NCBI GenBank assembly: GCA_903858555.1
Contig: CAIOJG010000187.1
Location: 1-5,664, forward strand
DNA from: Candidatus Magasanikiibacteriota bacterium
Lineage (GTDB): Bacteria > Patescibacteriota > Patescibacteriia > Magasanikbacterales > GWA2-37-8
Length of the DNA stretch: 5,664 bases
Direction: 5' to 3'
Under the pieces are notes generated by a model. That model was not told where the DNA came from. It searched no databases and saw only the letters and a program-made list of their open reading frames with translations. Positions 5,048 to 5,664 of this stretch are shown here, piece after piece. Position 1 is the stretch's first letter, and each line of letters starts with the position of its first letter. Position numbers and translations under genes: made by a program.

Positions 5048-5664
5048 ATGTATATTCGCTGGTTTAAAGATCTCACTATCAAAGACATTCCTAGTGTGGG
5101 TGGTAAAAACGCTTCTCTGGGAGAAATGTATTCCAAATTAACCACCAAGGGCTTACCGGTCCCGAATGGTTTTGCGTTGACAGCTGAAGCCTATTGGAAA
5201 TTTTTAAAAGAAAATAAGCTGGATAAAAAAATTAAAGAAATTTTAAAAGATTTGGACGTAAAAAATGTGCATGCTTTGTCAATCGCGGGTGCAAAGGTGC
5301 GTAAATTAATTTTGGACGCGGATTTTTCCAAAGATATTGTTGAGGATATAAAAAAAGCTTATAAACAACTAAGCAAAGAATCTAAAAAAATCAATCTTGA
5401 TGTCGCGGTGCGATCATCGGCGACGGCCGAAGACTTACCGGATGCCAGTTTTGCGGGTCAGCAAGAAAGTTATTTGAATGTCAAAGGTGAAAAAGAATTA
5501 TTGTTGGCGGTAAAAAAATGTTTTGCTTCATTATTTACTAATCGAGCAATTTCATATCGTGAAGCCAAAGGTTTTGATCATCTTACCGTGGCGCTATCTG
5601 TTGGTGTGCAAGAAATGGTCCGATCGGATTCTGGAGCCGCGGGCGTGATGTTTACATTGGATAC
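5048..5664 (+). CDS. ppsA: Phosphoenolpyruvate synthase, N-terminal part (cut by window edge)
   Basis: PEP synthase (pyruvate, water dikinase) converts pyruvate, ATP and water to PEP, AMP and phosphate, feeding gluconeogenesis. The 205 codons seen are open to the window edge, about a quarter of a full-length enzyme of near 800 residues. They fall in the ATP-grasp (PPDK N-terminal) domain. Recognisable are WFKDL (5-9), VGGKNASLGEM (17-27), VPNGFALTAEAY (38-49), the nucleotide-binding VAVRSSATAEDLPDASFAGQ (119-138), ESYLNV (140-145), and VQEMV followed by SGAAGVMFTLD (195-205). The WF...VGGKNASLGEM opening favours PpsA over pyruvate phosphate dikinase. The start lies 15 nt after the ligA stop. 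A GAGGG at 5039-5043 could act as a weak ribosome binding site on read-through RNA from ligA, but it would be absent from RNA started at the promoter just upstream. The central phosphohistidine and C-terminal PEP-binding domains lie outside the window. Confidence 0.95.
   Translation, partial: MYIRWFKDLTIKDIPSVGGKNASLGEMYSKLTTKGLPVPNGFALTAEAYWKFLKENKLDKKIKEILKDLDVKNVHALSIAGAKVRKLILDADFSKDIVEDIKKAYKQLSKESKKINLDVAVRSSATAEDLPDASFAGQQESYLNVKGEKELLLAVKKCFASLFTNRAISYREAKGFDHLTVALSVGVQEMVRSDSGAAGVMFTLD

Noticed and set aside
1..5664. CRISPR arrays, transposons, tRNAs or riboswitches
   Set aside because: No spaced direct repeats, transposase-like proteins, tRNA-like cloverleaf or long structured leader were seen. 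The gaps between genes are at most 71 nt.

Overview
This window looks like a piece of a Candidate Phyla Radiation (Patescibacteria, probably Parcubacteria-type) genome. That assignment is inferred from the protein style (short, lysine-rich, compact versions of PilM, a GspG-like pilin, prepilin peptidase, LigA and PEP synthase), from A+T-rich DNA with short intergenic gaps, and from the gene set. No rRNA is present to confirm it. TGA acts as a normal stop at the ends of pilM and ligA, which argues against the Gracilibacteria/Absconditabacteria code in which TGA is glycine.

Layout: all six genes are on the + strand. The first half (1-2998) is a type IV pilus module: PilM, the actin-like cytoplasmic ATPase of the assembly platform; a single-domain CheY-like response regulator; a type IV major-pilin-like protein; then a rho-independent terminator; then the prepilin peptidase that would cleave the pilin. 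The second half is housekeeping: NAD-dependent DNA ligase, only 6 nt after the peptidase gene, and the 5' part of phosphoenolpyruvate synthase, which runs off the right edge. No gap without a gene exceeds 71 nt. No tRNA, rRNA, CRISPR array or mobile element was seen.

Regulation is the most distinctive part. Five of the six genes are preceded by an extended -10 box (TGnTATAAT or TGnTATACT). In two cases the TGn is the TGA stop codon of the gene upstream. For the peptidase and PEP synthase genes the box ends exactly 10 nt before the A of ATG, which predicts leaderless or nearly leaderless mRNAs. The pilin gene contrasts with all of these: it has a roughly 47-nt leader, a 14-nt palindrome at the predicted RNA 5' end, a near-perfect Shine-Dalgarno sequence, its own terminator, and strongly biased codons (all nine Tyr codons are TAC). 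It reads as the one very highly expressed gene here.

How they fit together: the pilin is made in bulk, processed by the peptidase after Gly5, and assembled by a machine that includes PilM. The response regulator may tune PilM or the motors by protein contact. PilN, PilO, PilB, PilC and any histidine kinase are not in the window. I see no clear new multi-gene system. The best leads are the promoter/stop-codon overlaps, the leaderless geometry and the orphan receiver inside the pilus locus.
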